Below are positions 8,030 through 16,072 of a DNA stretch of 64,000 nucleotides, one piece after another. Below the pieces are notes generated by a model. It was not told where the DNA came from, ran no database searches, and saw only the letters and a list, made by a program, of their open reading frames with translations. Origin of the DNA: Paenibacillus cookii (lineage in GTDB: Bacteria; Bacillota; Bacilli; Paenibacillales; Paenibacillaceae); contig NZ_BORW01000011.1 in the NCBI RefSeq assembly GCF_018333375.1, positions 62,001 through 126,000 on the forward strand, read 5' to 3'. Made by a program: the position numbers and the translations under genes. The stretch's first letter is position 1. Each line of letters opens with the position of its first letter.

Positions 8030-9310
8030 TCACATCAAATATCTGAGATATACATATGCGCTGGACAATAAGACGGACAAAATCATGATCGGGAAGCCGT
8101 ATTTCAAAAACGTCGTGAATTTGAGCGGGTATCCCTCCTTGGCGGCCATGCCGGCCACGATCAGGTTGGCGCTGGCGCCGATCAGGGTACCGTTACCGCC
8201 GAGGCAAGCGCCCAGGGCGAGCGACCACCAGAGCGGTTCCAGATTGCTGATCCCCATGCTGCCCATGTCCTGAATCATCGGAATCATCGTGGCCACAAAC
8301 GGGATGTTGTCGACGAACGCCGAAGCGATGGCGCTTAACCATAATATGAGCATCGAGGTCGATGCGACGTTGCCCCCGGTAAGGCTTACCGCCTTTTCGG
8401 CCAGGGTGGAAATGACCCCGGTTTCGATCAAGCCGGCCACGAGCACGAACAGCCCCACGAAGAAAAAGATCGTCGGCCACTCGACCTTGGCGAACGCTTC
8501 TTCAAGCATATGTTCCCCGGTCAGAAGCAGGAGCAGGAAGGCGCCAGCCAAGGCGACGGTGGCGGATTCGATATGGACGAGCTGGTGGATGAAAAATCCG
8601 ACGATAGTCAGCCCGAGCACGGTTACGCATTTGACCAGCAGCTTTTTGTCGGTCAGCAGCTCTTTTTCGTCCAGATCCATGATGCTTTGCATCAGTTCGG
8701 GCGTCGTTTGGATCTGTTTCCGGAAAAGCAGGATGAAGATCGGAATCAGAACCAGCATAATGATGAGCGCCATCGGCATCAGGTTTTGAATGAAAGCCAT
8801 AAACGTCAGCTCTTTGACCGCGCTGCCGATCATGATGTTCGGCGGATCGCCGATCAAGGTCGCCGTGCCGCCGATGTTCGAGGCGATGATCTGCGTGATC
8901 AGGAATGGCAGCGGATTGACCTGCAGCTGGCGTGTAATACTAAACGTAACCGGCACCATCAGCAGGACGGTAGTGACATTGTCCAAAAACGCCGACCCGA
9001 GCGCCGTCAGCAGCATCAGCGCGATCAGGATGGCGAGCGGACGGCCCTTTGCTTTTTTCGCGGCCCAGACGGCCACGTATTTGAACAGCCCCGTTTCGGC
9101 CGTAATGTTGACGATGATCATCATGCCGATCAGCAGTCCCAGCGTGTTGAAGTCGATATGGTGGATGGCCGTTTCCTGGCTCACGATCCCGAACACGACC
9201 ATCAGCACGCCGCCGATCATCGCGATGATCGTCCGGTGGATTTTTTCGGAAATAATCAGTGCATACGCAATCAAAAAAATAACGATAGCCAAAATCGCTT
9301 GTTGTTCCAT
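8030..9310 (-). CDS. ArsB/NhaD-type ion permease (IT superfamily)
   Basis: A 426-residue protein with about 11-12 membrane segments in two inverted repeats. Each repeat carries the family's pocket motif: SNIGGTATLIGDPPNIMIGS in the first half and GGNGTLIGASANLIVAG in the second, each preceded by a helix with AFLDNVTTVL or AFVDNIPFVA. These mark the ArsB/NhaD/P-protein group, which includes arsenite efflux and Na+/H+ antiport; the substrate here is open. No arsR or arsC lies beside it. GGAGG is 6 nt upstream of the ATG. It is preceded by an unusually long (about 236 nt) structured leader, so expression may be controlled after initiation. Confidence 0.88.
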   Translation of the reverse strand: MEQQAILAIVIFLIAYALIISEKIHRTIIAMIGGVLMVVFGIVSQETAIHHIDFNTLGLLIGMMIIVNITAETGLFKYVAVWAAKKAKGRPLAILIALMLLTALGSAFLDNVTTVLLMVPVTFSITRQLQVNPLPFLITQIIASNIGGTATLIGDPPNIMIGSAVKELTFMAFIQNLMPMALIIMLVLIPIFILLFRKQIQTTPELMQSIMDLDEKELLTDKKLLVKCVTVLGLTIVGFFIHQLVHIESATVALAGAFLLLLLTGEHMLEEAFAKVEWPTIFFFVGLFVLVAGLIETGVISTLAEKAVSLTGGNVASTSMLILWLSAIASAFVDNIPFVATMIPMIQDMGSMGISNLEPLWWSLALGACLGGNGTLIGASANLIVAGMAAKEGYPLKFTTFLKYGFPIMILSVLLSSAYVYLRYLM

Positions 9311-9546
9311 ATGGTTCCTCCCCGTTTGTCTCTATGTCGAAGTCCGCAAGATTAGATTGATCATCATGGCATGATCCGATTCCTCCTTTTGCCGAAGGAG
9401 AAGAGTGCCCATGCGGACCCGCCATCGGGACGAGAAGGCTGAAAAAGACAAACGGAGCCCGCACGTGGCAGGCTCCTCCGAATGTTATTCTATGCGATTG
9501 AAAAAACAGTCGCCCCTCATGTGAAAGGGGATCTGAAAAATAGTTT
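9311..9546 (-). promoter_or_regulatory. Structured 5' leader of the ArsB/NhaD-type gene with terminator hairpin and micro-ORFs
   Basis: Read leftward, the leader contains a small hairpin (9513-9530) followed by six T; then a stem GGAGCC...GGCTCC (9455-9477) followed by GTTTGTCTTTTT, which looks like an intrinsic terminator 145 nt before the gene; then a hairpin in which TCTCCTT can pair with AAAGGAGG (9382-9389). That AAAGGAGG lies 9 nt before ATG CCA TGA (9364-9372) and 14 nt before an 11-codon ORF reading MMINLILRTST (9332-9367). I could not match it to a riboswitch class known to me. Attenuation is inferred from architecture. Confidence 0.5.
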
Positions 9547-9552
9547 ACATGT

Positions 9553-9581
9553 ATTATAAATGGATTCTCCCGGCTTGTAAA
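9553..9581 (-). promoter_or_regulatory. Sigma-A-type promoter of the ArsB/NhaD-type gene, embedded in an inverted repeat
   Basis: On the minus strand -35 TTTACA (9576-9581) and -10 TATAAT (9553-9558) are separated by exactly 17 bp. The -35 box lies in the centre of a 9-bp perfect inverted repeat, CCGGCTTGT and ACAAGCCGG (9570-9578 and 9583-9591), with loop AAAG. This repeat is also only 27 bp before the start of the divergent GH13 gene, so it could be an operator for either side. The bound protein is unknown. Confidence 0.6.
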
Positions 9582-9617
9582 GACAAGCCGGCTTAACCTG
9601 CAAGGAAGGAGACGGAC

Positions 9618-11309
9618 ATGAACAAAACATGGTGGAAGGAAAGCGTCGTATACCAAATTTATCCGATCAGCTTTTTGGATTCGAACGGCGACGGCATCGG
9701 CGACCTGCGCGGCATTCTGTCGAAGCTCGATTACTTGAAGGAGCTCGGGGTGGACGTCGTCTGGCTGTGCCCGATCTATAAATCCCCCAACCACGATAAC
9801 GGGTACGACATCAGCGATTACAAGGACATCATGGAGCAGTTCGGAACGATGGAGGATTTTGACGAGCTGCTGCGGGAAGCCCATGCAAGGGGGCTTAAAA
9901 TCATGATGGACCTGGTGCTCAACCATACATCGGACGAGCATCCGTGGTTTATCGAATCGCGGTCGTCGAAGGACAATCCGAAACGGGATTTTTACATATG
10001 GCGCAAAGGGAAAGACGGCGGCCCGCCGAACAACTGGGAGTCGTATTTCAGCGGTTCGGTATGGGAATACGACGACACGACCGGCGAATATTACCTTCAT
10101 CTGTATTCGAAACATCAGCCGGACCTGAACTGGGAAAATCCAGATGTCGTCGACTGCATGCACGAGATGATCGAATGGTGGCTGAAAAAAGGAGTGGACG
10201 GCTTCCGCCTGGACGCGATCGCGCATATCGCCAAGGCCGTCGGCCTGCCGGACGGGGATAATCCGCATCACCTGCCGACGGTCCGTGCCTATGACCTGTT
10301 TTCCAATCTGGAGCATGTGCACACGCTGCTGCATCAGCTGTATACCGAGCTGCTGTTCCACTACGACATCATGACGGTGGGCGAAACGTCGGGACTGGGA
10401 CCGGAAGAGGCGCTCAGTTACGTCGGGGATACGCGCGGGGAGCTGAACATGGTGTTTCAATTCGAGCATATGCAGCTGGATGCCGTATCCGGCGGTTCGG
10501 GAAAATGGGACATTCGGCCATGGAACCTTCTTGAGCTGAAAAAGGTGATGAGCAACTGGCAGACGGTGCTGCACGGCCGGGGCTGGAACGCCAACTATTG
10601 GTGCAACCATGACCAGCCACGCCCCGTGTCCCGCTTCGGGGATGACGGTCGGTACCGGGTGGAATCGGCCAAAATGCTCGCCACCTTCATGCACATGCTC
10701 GAAGGTACGCCGTACATCTACCAAGGCGAGGAAATCGGAATGACCAACATCGCCTTCGATTCGATCGAGGACTACCGGGACGTGGAGACGCACAATTTTT
10801 ACCGGGACCAGCTGAAGCAGGGGGCGTCCGAGGAAAAAGTGATGCAGGCGATCCGCCAAAAAAGCAGGGATAACGCCAGAACGCCGATGCAGTGGGACGG
10901 AACGAAAGAAGCGGGGTTTACCACGGGAACGCCGTGGATCGCCGTGAACCCGAACTACCGCGAAATCAACGTCGAAGCGGCGCTGAGAGACCCGGATTCC
11001 ATCCTTCACTACTACAAAAAGCTGATCGCGCTGCGCAAGGAGCACGAGGTTATCGTGTACGGGAAATACGAGCTGTTGCTTCCGGACGATCCGGAAATCT
11101 ATGTCTTCACCCGGACGCTGGGCGAAGCCAAGCTATTGGTTATTCTGAATTTCTTCGGGAGGGAGCCGGAGCTCCAGCTTCCGCCGGAACTGGATCTTTC
11201 GGCAAAGGAGCTGCTGATCTCCAACTATGCGGTTGCGGGGGACGACGATCTCGGCGGCACCGTCCGGCTCCGCCCTTATGAAGCCAGGGTGTACATGCTT
11301 CAGGCATAA
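9618..11309 (+). CDS. GH13 alpha-glucosidase (oligo-1,6-glucosidase type)
   Basis: A 563-residue cytosolic enzyme with the (beta/alpha)8 alpha-amylase fold. It starts WWKESVVYQIYPISFLDSNGDGIGDL, includes DLVLNHTSDEHPWF, and has the catalytic triad Asp199 (GFRLDAI), Glu256 (VGETSG) and Asp332 (NHDQPR). The overall pattern fits subfamily 31 enzymes, which cleave non-reducing alpha-1,6 or alpha-1,4 glucose from short oligosaccharides. No signal peptide, so the substrate must be imported. AAGGAAGGAG precedes the ATG. It is a single gene, with no transporter beside it, followed by the leader of the MutS2-like gene. Bond preference cannot be settled from motifs alone. Confidence 0.92.
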   Translation: MNKTWWKESVVYQIYPISFLDSNGDGIGDLRGILSKLDYLKELGVDVVWLCPIYKSPNHDNGYDISDYKDIMEQFGTMEDFDELLREAHARGLKIMMDLVLNHTSDEHPWFIESRSSKDNPKRDFYIWRKGKDGGPPNNWESYFSGSVWEYDDTTGEYYLHLYSKHQPDLNWENPDVVDCMHEMIEWWLKKGVDGFRLDAIAHIAKAVGLPDGDNPHHLPTVRAYDLFSNLEHVHTLLHQLYTELLFHYDIMTVGETSGLGPEEALSYVGDTRGELNMVFQFEHMQLDAVSGGSGKWDIRPWNLLELKKVMSNWQTVLHGRGWNANYWCNHDQPRPVSRFGDDGRYRVESAKMLATFMHMLEGTPYIYQGEEIGMTNIAFDSIEDYRDVETHNFYRDQLKQGASEEKVMQAIRQKSRDNARTPMQWDGTKEAGFTTGTPWIAVNPNYREINVEAALRDPDSILHYYKKLIALRKEHEVIVYGKYELLLPDDPEIYVFTRTLGEAKLLVILNFFGREPELQLPPELDLSAKELLISNYAVAGDDDLGGTVRLRPYEARVYMLQA

Positions 11310-11313
11310 AGGC

Positions 11314-11342
11314 TTGACATGGATGAACAAAATTGTTAAATT
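11314..11342 (+). promoter_or_regulatory. Promoter of the MutS2-like gene leader
   Basis: Consensus -35 TTGACA (11314-11319), 17-bp spacer, and a weaker -10 TAAATT (11337-11342), starting 5 bp past the GH13 stop. A transcript from here would begin about 11350, just before the uORF ribosome binding site. The spacing is ideal; the -10 matches only 4 of 6. Confidence 0.5.
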
Positions 11343-11373
11343 TAGCTCATCCTATACCAAAGGAGAGATTTTG

Positions 11374-11397
11374 ATGTCGGTGGTTGTTCTTAACTAA
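11374..11397 (+). CDS. Seven-codon upstream ORF, MSVVVLN
   Basis: ATG at 11374, seven codons, TAA ending at 11397, with AGGAGAG at 11361-11367, 6 nt upstream. It encodes MSVVVLN. Its last codons lie in TGTTCTTAACTA (11385-11396), which is perfectly complementary to TAGTTAAGAACA at 11543-11554, so ribosome position on the uORF would decide whether a 12-bp long-range helix forms. Such short ORFs in front of structured leaders act as stall sites in attenuators of antibiotic-resistance genes. That it is translated and regulatory is inferred; the ribosome binding site and pairing are seen. Confidence 0.55.
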   Translation: MSVVVLN

Positions 11398-11654
11398 TCC
11401 AATTCCATACGAAGACCGTACGAAGAGACCAGGTCAAGCTTGCCTAGGAGGGCAGCTTTGTTTCCTTGCGCCTTTTCGGGACTTGAACATCGGACGAAGC
11501 CTGGGCTTGAAGTCCGCAAGGTTCGCGCGCGGTCATGGAAAATAGTTAAGAACACGCGAAGCATCAAACGGTACTTTGGCGCCGTTTCATTCTTTGTTAT
11601 TCAATCAATGTTCCTTCGTGAGCGGCTTCTCCGCCAGCGGGGACTTTATTGGAG

Positions 11655-11681
11655 ACCGTGCTCTTGCAGCACGGTTTTTTT
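11655..11681 (+). terminator. First intrinsic terminator in the MutS2-like leader
   Basis: Stem ACCGTGCT / AGCACGGT (11655-11662, 11668-11675), loop CTTGC, followed directly by seven T. It lies about 260 nt after the uORF and 200 nt before the coding start, within the same transcript. Its T run plus GCGTC (11675-11686) is exactly complementary to GACGCAAAAAAA at 11766-11777. Confidence 0.75.
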
Positions 11682-11805
11682 GCGTCCATAGGATAAGCAA
11701 ACATAGCTATAGCCTCGGCCGTCTCCGGGATTCCCCAGGGGAGGGCCGGATTTAAGGCTATCCAAGACGCAAAAAAACAAAAGAAGAATGGAGCGGCCGA
11801 AAACC

Positions 11806-11850
11806 AAAGGGACAGAGAACTCGCATGCGCGTTCTTTGTCCCTTTTTTGC
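11806..11850 (+). terminator. Second intrinsic terminator, 36 bp before the MutS2-like start
   Basis: A 15-bp stem (AAAGGGACAGAGAAC at 11806-11820, GTTCTTTGTCCCTTT at 11831-11845, one G-U pair, loop TCGCATGCGC) followed by TTT and, after GCG, seven more T. A terminator placed directly between a promoter and the ribosome binding site of the gene it precedes is hard to explain unless it is conditionally read through. Confidence 0.75.
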
Positions 11851-11885
11851 GTTTTTTTAAAACAACGAAAAAGGAGAATCAAGCG

Positions 11886-13952
11886 ATGGATCACATGACC
11901 ATGAGCATGCTGGAGTATGACAAAGTGAAGGAAAATCTGCGGGAATACGCAGTATCGTACGCAGGGAGGAAACAGATCGACGACCTGATGCCGGGAAGCC
12001 ATCTGCGGGCGATCGAAGCGGCGCTGAGGGAAACGGCCGAGGCCAAAGCAATACTGGAAAAAGGGGCGAGCGTGCCGCTGCCGTCGCTGGAAGGCATCGA
12101 ACACATCGTGTCGCTGCTGCATACGGGATACCTGTTTACCGAACAGGATTTTGCGGCGGTGCAGACGTTTTTGCACAGCTGCGGGCAGCTGAAGAAATAT
12201 ATGGCGGGCAAAAGGGACATGGCGCCGACCGTCAGCAGTTATGCCTTATCGATGCAGGAGCTGCCGCGGCTGAAAAGCGAAATCGAGCGCTGCATCCGCT
12301 TCGGCAAGGTCGATGACCAAGCGAGCAAGCAGCTGGAGAAAACCCGGAAAAAAATCGCCGTGGTCAAGGAGCGGATCCAGAAAAAAATGAGCTCCATCCT
12401 GTCCCGGCACGGCTCGATTCTGCAGGAGCATCTGATCAGCGTCCGGGGAGGACGGTATGTCGTCCCGGTCAAACGGGAATACCACAAACAGATCAAAGGG
12501 GCCGTGCTTGACCAGTCCACCAGCGGCCAGACGATATTCGTCGAGCCGGAGGAAATCTCCCAGCTTCAGACCGAACTCGGGATGCTGGAAGCGGACGAAG
12601 CCCGGGAGGAGGCCGTCGTGCTCAGCATGCTGACGGGCCTGCTCGAAGCGTCCAGCCCCGATTTGCTGCTCAACATCGACATTACGGGCAATTACGACTT
12701 CATTTTCGCCAAAGCCAAATACGGGCGCTCCATCGAAGGGCGCATGGTCCAGCTAAACGATCAGGGACGCATCCGGCTGCGGGGCGCCAAACATCCGCTC
12801 ATGCTGAAAACGATGGTGCCGCTGCAGCTGGAGATGGGTAACGGCTACCGCTCGCTGATCATCACCGGGCCGAACACGGGCGGCAAAACCGTCGCGCTGA
12901 AGACGCTGGGGCTGCTGACTTTGATGGTTCAGTCCGGTTTGCTCGTGCCCGTTGAGGAGGGCAGCGTGTTTGCGGTGTACGGCAAGGTCATGACGGCAAT
13001 CGGCGACGGGCAAAGCATCGAGCAATCGCTCAGCACCTTTTCGGCCCAAATCCGCCGGCTGATCGCGATGGTGGAGGAGTCCGACCGATCGACGCTGCTT
13101 CTTATCGACGAACTTGCCGCCGGGACCGATCCCGGGGAAGGGATGTCGCTATCGATCGCCATTTTGGAGGAATTGAACCGGCGCGGAGCGATGATGATGG
13201 TCACGACCCATTTTAACGAGCTGAAGGGTTTCGCTTCATCCGCTCCGGGCTTTCAGAACGCGCGCATGGAATTCGACGTCGAGACGCTCGAACCGCTGTA
13301 CCGCTTGACCATCGGCGAGTCGGGCCAAAGCTACGCGATCGAAATCGCCACCAAACTCGGCATGCCCTCAGGCATTACGCAGCGGTCCAGGGAGATTTTG
13401 CACAACCATAAGCCTATGGCGGGGGGCGCAAAGGCCGAGACGATGTTTTCGGATGGGGCAACGGCAATGGAAAACGGGAGCAACGCGGACTTCGGCCAAG
13501 ACCCGTTGGAGTCCGAATACGAGCAATCCGGGGCGGGAACGCTGCCGGAAGAAGCCGGACGACGCCAACCGGACAGCGGGGAACCTGGGCGCAGGCACCG
13601 CCACGATCGGGAAGAATCCATGGAAAGCGACGAGGGAGCGGAACCCGAAGAAACGGCAAAACCGCAAAAGCTGGAGGTGGGCGACGCCGTATTCGTCAGT
13701 TCCCTGCAGCGCGTCGGAATCGTGTATCAGGAGGAAGATGCCAAAGGCATGGTCGGGGTCATGGTCCAGAAGCAGAAGCTGAAAATCAATCAGAAGCGGC
13801 TGAAGCTGTATATCGAGAAAGGCAATCTTTATCCGGAGGATTACGACTTCGACATCGTTTTCGAGAGCAAGGAAAACCGGAAAAAAAGCAAGATGATGCA
13901 GCGGAAGCATGTCGAAGGGCTATCGATCATCCGGAGACCGGAGGATGTTTGA
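11886..13952 (+). CDS. MutS2-like ATPase lacking the Smr nuclease domain
   Basis: 688 residues. Residues 1-300 form the MutS2-type core and clamp (GAVLDQSTSGQTIFVEP at 206-221), then the MutS ATPase: Walker A GPNTGGKT (328-335), TFSAQIRRL, Walker B LLLIDEL (404-410), GTDPGEG and VTTHFNELK. After residue 510 comes a charged, low-complexity segment (to about 600) where MutS2 has a coiled coil, then a KOW-like region (GDAVFVSSLQRVGIVYQ). The protein stops where canonical MutS2 (about 785 residues) carries its C-terminal Smr domain. MutS2 proteins act in recombination control and, in Bacillus, in splitting stalled ribosomes. The ATG at 11886 follows AAGGAG by 9 nt; the upstream TTG frame runs through a terminator. 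The unusual leader suggests induced expression. Confidence 0.88.
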   Translation: MDHMTMSMLEYDKVKENLREYAVSYAGRKQIDDLMPGSHLRAIEAALRETAEAKAILEKGASVPLPSLEGIEHIVSLLHTGYLFTEQDFAAVQTFLHSCGQLKKYMAGKRDMAPTVSSYALSMQELPRLKSEIERCIRFGKVDDQASKQLEKTRKKIAVVKERIQKKMSSILSRHGSILQEHLISVRGGRYVVPVKREYHKQIKGAVLDQSTSGQTIFVEPEEISQLQTELGMLEADEAREEAVVLSMLTGLLEASSPDLLLNIDITGNYDFIFAKAKYGRSIEGRMVQLNDQGRIRLRGAKHPLMLKTMVPLQLEMGNGYRSLIITGPNTGGKTVALKTLGLLTLMVQSGLLVPVEEGSVFAVYGKVMTAIGDGQSIEQSLSTFSAQIRRLIAMVEESDRSTLLLIDELAAGTDPGEGMSLSIAILEELNRRGAMMMVTTHFNELKGFASSAPGFQNARMEFDVETLEPLYRLTIGESGQSYAIEIATKLGMPSGITQRSREILHNHKPMAGGAKAETMFSDGATAMENGSNADFGQDPLESEYEQSGAGTLPEEAGRRQPDSGEPGRRHRHDREESMESDEGAEPEETAKPQKLEVGDAVFVSSLQRVGIVYQEEDAKGMVGVMVQKQKLKINQKRLKLYIEKGNLYPEDYDFDIVFESKENRKKSKMMQRKHVEGLSIIRRPEDV

Positions 13953-14019
13953 ACGCGGCTTGCGGGGATGAAACAGATTTCTGATCGGGAAGGAAGCGAA
14001 CAACGCCCGTGACCCATAA

Positions 14020-14061
14020 AAAAGAAGCGGCATTCGTTTTGGGCGAACGACCGCTTCTTTT
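14020..14061. terminator. Bidirectional terminator between MutS2-like and fRMsr genes
   Basis: Stem AAAAGAAGCGG / CCGCTTCTTTT (14020-14030, 14051-14061) with an inner TTCG/CGAA pairing. T runs occur on both strands, serving the convergent genes on each side. Confidence 0.75.
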
Positions 14062-14069
14062 ACATAAAA

Positions 14070-14552
14070 TTACAATTTGGAGCTGATAATTTCGGCGAAC
14101 TGCTCCAAAAATTGCTTCTCCTCATGATCAAAGCGTCCTTTGAGCGGGCTGTCGATGTCGAGCACGCCGCGCAGTTCTCCATCCTTGACGAGCGGAACGA
14201 CGATTTCGCTGTTGGAAGCCGCGTCGCAGGCGATATGTCCGGGAAACTCATGCACGTCATCCACGACGATCGTTTGTCGTTCGGCCGCCGCCGTGCCGCA
14301 TACGCCGCGGCCCAAAGGAATGCGGATGCATGCCGGAAGACCCTGGAATGGACCAAGCACCAGCTCTTGCCCGTCGTAAAGATAAAAGCCTACCCAGTTG
14401 ATATCCGGCAAAAAGCTGTTCAGCAGCGCCGATGCATTGGCCAGATTGGCGATGGAGCTGGGTTCATCGTGAATGAGGGATTTCAGTTGTTCCAGAACGG
14501 CGGCAAACTGCTCGCTCCGGTTACCTTCATAAGGAAGTGCTTGAAACATCAT
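14070..14552 (-). CDS. msrC: Free methionine-(R)-sulfoxide reductase (GAF domain)
   Basis: A 160-residue single GAF-domain protein. It keeps all three redox cysteines of the fRMsr family: Cys75 (GLPACIRI), Cys85 (GRGVCGTAA) and Cys109 (HIACDAASNSE), in the usual spacing, along with NWVGFYL and the EIVVPLVKDG strand. The enzyme reduces free L-methionine-(R)-sulfoxide in the cytoplasm with thioredoxin, so it belongs to oxidative-stress repair. AAGGTGGAG precedes tandem ATGs at 14552 and 14549; either could start. Its terminator is shared with the convergent MutS2-like gene. Also known as YebR or YtsP. Confidence 0.92.
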   Translation of the reverse strand: MMFQALPYEGNRSEQFAAVLEQLKSLIHDEPSSIANLANASALLNSFLPDINWVGFYLYDGQELVLGPFQGLPACIRIPLGRGVCGTAAAERQTIVVDDVHEFPGHIACDAASNSEIVVPLVKDGELRGVLDIDSPLKGRFDHEEKQFLEQFAEIISSKL

Positions 14553-14695
14553 ACTCCACCTTTCTTTTAACCGTTGGTTAATTATAACGATAGTATACAG
14601 GAATGACCTCCGAGTCAAGCAAAAGATGATGCCGGCGAGGCTGTTTTCCCGGGATTTGGTTTTAGCCGGATGGAGGCAGGAACGGTCAAAAGAAA

Positions 14696-14718
14696 ACCCC
14701 CGGCCGGCCGCCGAGGGG
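14696..14718 (-). terminator. Intrinsic terminator of the alpha/beta hydrolase gene
   Basis: On the minus strand CCCCTCGGC, short loop, GCCGGGGG is followed by TTTTCTTTT, about 45 bp past the stop of the hydrolase gene. Confidence 0.6.
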
Positions 14719-14764
14719 ATGATGCGGTTATTCAAGAAAGGAACGGGCTAAGCACCGACCCGTC

Positions 14765-15775
14765 TTAGGCATTTGGCACGCCGGTCAGTCCAAATCCGCC
14801 AAACTCCTCCTTTTCCGGCGGCGACAGCTCCGCGGCTTGCTCCACGGATTCCGCCGGGCTGCCTGCGAGCGCCTCGCGGACGAACTCCTGCACGGACCGT
14901 TTGTACAGGGCCGGGTCGGCGTCCAGCGCAAAGCCGTGCGTCGCGTCTTGAATGAGCAACAGCCTTTTGGCCCCGGTTTTGGCCGCAAACAGCTCCTCGC
15001 TCATGGACGGCGGAATATAGTTGTCCTTGGCGCCGTGGATAAACATGACGGGGATTTTGCTGCTTTGCACGGAACGGACGGGGCTGACCTGATCGAGCGT
15101 GAAACCGGCCCTTTTGCGCATCCGGGCGTTGACCAGCGGAAGAAAAAGCGCCGCGGGAAGATGGTTCAAGCGCTGCAACTGATGATGCATCAGGCGCGTC
15201 AAATCGGAATAAGGACAGTCGGCGATGACGAATTTCGCGTCGGCTTCCGGCAGCGACAAATATTCCAGCACGGTGCCGCCGCCGAGCGAAACGCCGTGAA
15301 GACCGACGACGCAGTTTTCGCCGTAAGCGTCTTTGATGTATCTGACCCAAGCAGCCACGTCATGTTTCTCGTGATAACCGTACGTCGTATATTTGCCTTC
15401 GCTTTTTCCGTGCCGGCGCTGGTCGACCAGCAGGACGTTAAACCCTTCCTCGCGAAACATATCCATAAAAGGAATGGATGCCGGAAGGGAAGTAGTATAC
15501 CCGTGCACGAGAATGACCCATTTGGGCGAAGGCTGCTCCGCTTTGACGACGACCCCGTGCAGGCGGAGGCCGTCATGGCTCGCGATCCGGACCTCCTCCT
15601 TCCGCAGCGGCTCGTACATTTCCCGGAAGCGGGCTCCGGCCCGTTCAAAAGCGTCAAAAACCTGCTGATAATTTAAGGCTTTCATCTGCGTCATTTGTAT
15701 GAATGCGTAATGGGTGATCCCTGCGACCGCAAGCGCTGCGGCGGCAGCGACGAGGACGACGGCCCACCAGTCCAA
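14765..15775 (-). CDS. Membrane-anchored alpha/beta hydrolase
   Basis: 336 residues: an N-terminal membrane helix (DWWAVVLVAAAAALAVAGITHYAF), then an alpha/beta-hydrolase fold with the oxyanion strand ILVHGYTTS, the nucleophile elbow GVSLGG, an aspartate near FIHGAKDNYIP and the histidine in DATHGFALD. It resembles the YfhR/YqkD group of peptidase- or esterase-like hydrolases. The start is TTG at 15775, supported by GGGAGGTGA 6 nt upstream, a near-perfect ribosome binding site. Single gene with its own terminator. The substrate is unknown; the domain probably faces the outside or the inner membrane surface, which I cannot decide. Confidence 0.85.
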   Translation of the reverse strand: MDWWAVVLVAAAAALAVAGITHYAFIQMTQMKALNYQQVFDAFERAGARFREMYEPLRKEEVRIASHDGLRLHGVVVKAEQPSPKWVILVHGYTTSLPASIPFMDMFREEGFNVLLVDQRRHGKSEGKYTTYGYHEKHDVAAWVRYIKDAYGENCVVGLHGVSLGGGTVLEYLSLPEADAKFVIADCPYSDLTRLMHHQLQRLNHLPAALFLPLVNARMRKRAGFTLDQVSPVRSVQSSKIPVMFIHGAKDNYIPPSMSEELFAAKTGAKRLLLIQDATHGFALDADPALYKRSVQEFVREALAGSPAESVEQAAELSPPEKEEFGGFGLTGVPNA

Positions 15776-16072
15776 TTCCGCTCACCTCCCGGATGATTAT
15801 TCATAGGCAAGGTTTAGTATATGCATCTATAACCAAATTTAACCGCATGATGCGACATGCGGCTACCAACTTTTGGAGAAATTCTGACGAATTGGGGAAA
15901 TGGTTGTCTGAAATCGTGAGATCCTTTCTCTCCGATATAGCCTTTCAAAGATCAAGATGCTAAAATAAAGTGGACAAGTAGCGCTTTCTTGCGGCTATTT
16001 ATGGAAGAAAACAAAAAATCATGCCAAGGCGCCTCGAACTGAAGTTCGAAGAGAGGAGAGGGTCGGCAATTT

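Noticed and set aside
8940..11045. 701-codon open frame on the minus strand, antisense to the GH13 gene
   Set aside because: The translation is Arg/His/Phe-rich with no domain and follows codon shadows of the GH13 enzyme, whose catalytic residues are all in frame on the other strand.
11310..11885. T-box riboswitch as the explanation of the MutS2-like leader
   Set aside because: No T-box sequence (TGGNACCGCG) and no specifier-loop layout; the gene is not an amino-acid gene. A uORF with long-range pairing explains it better.
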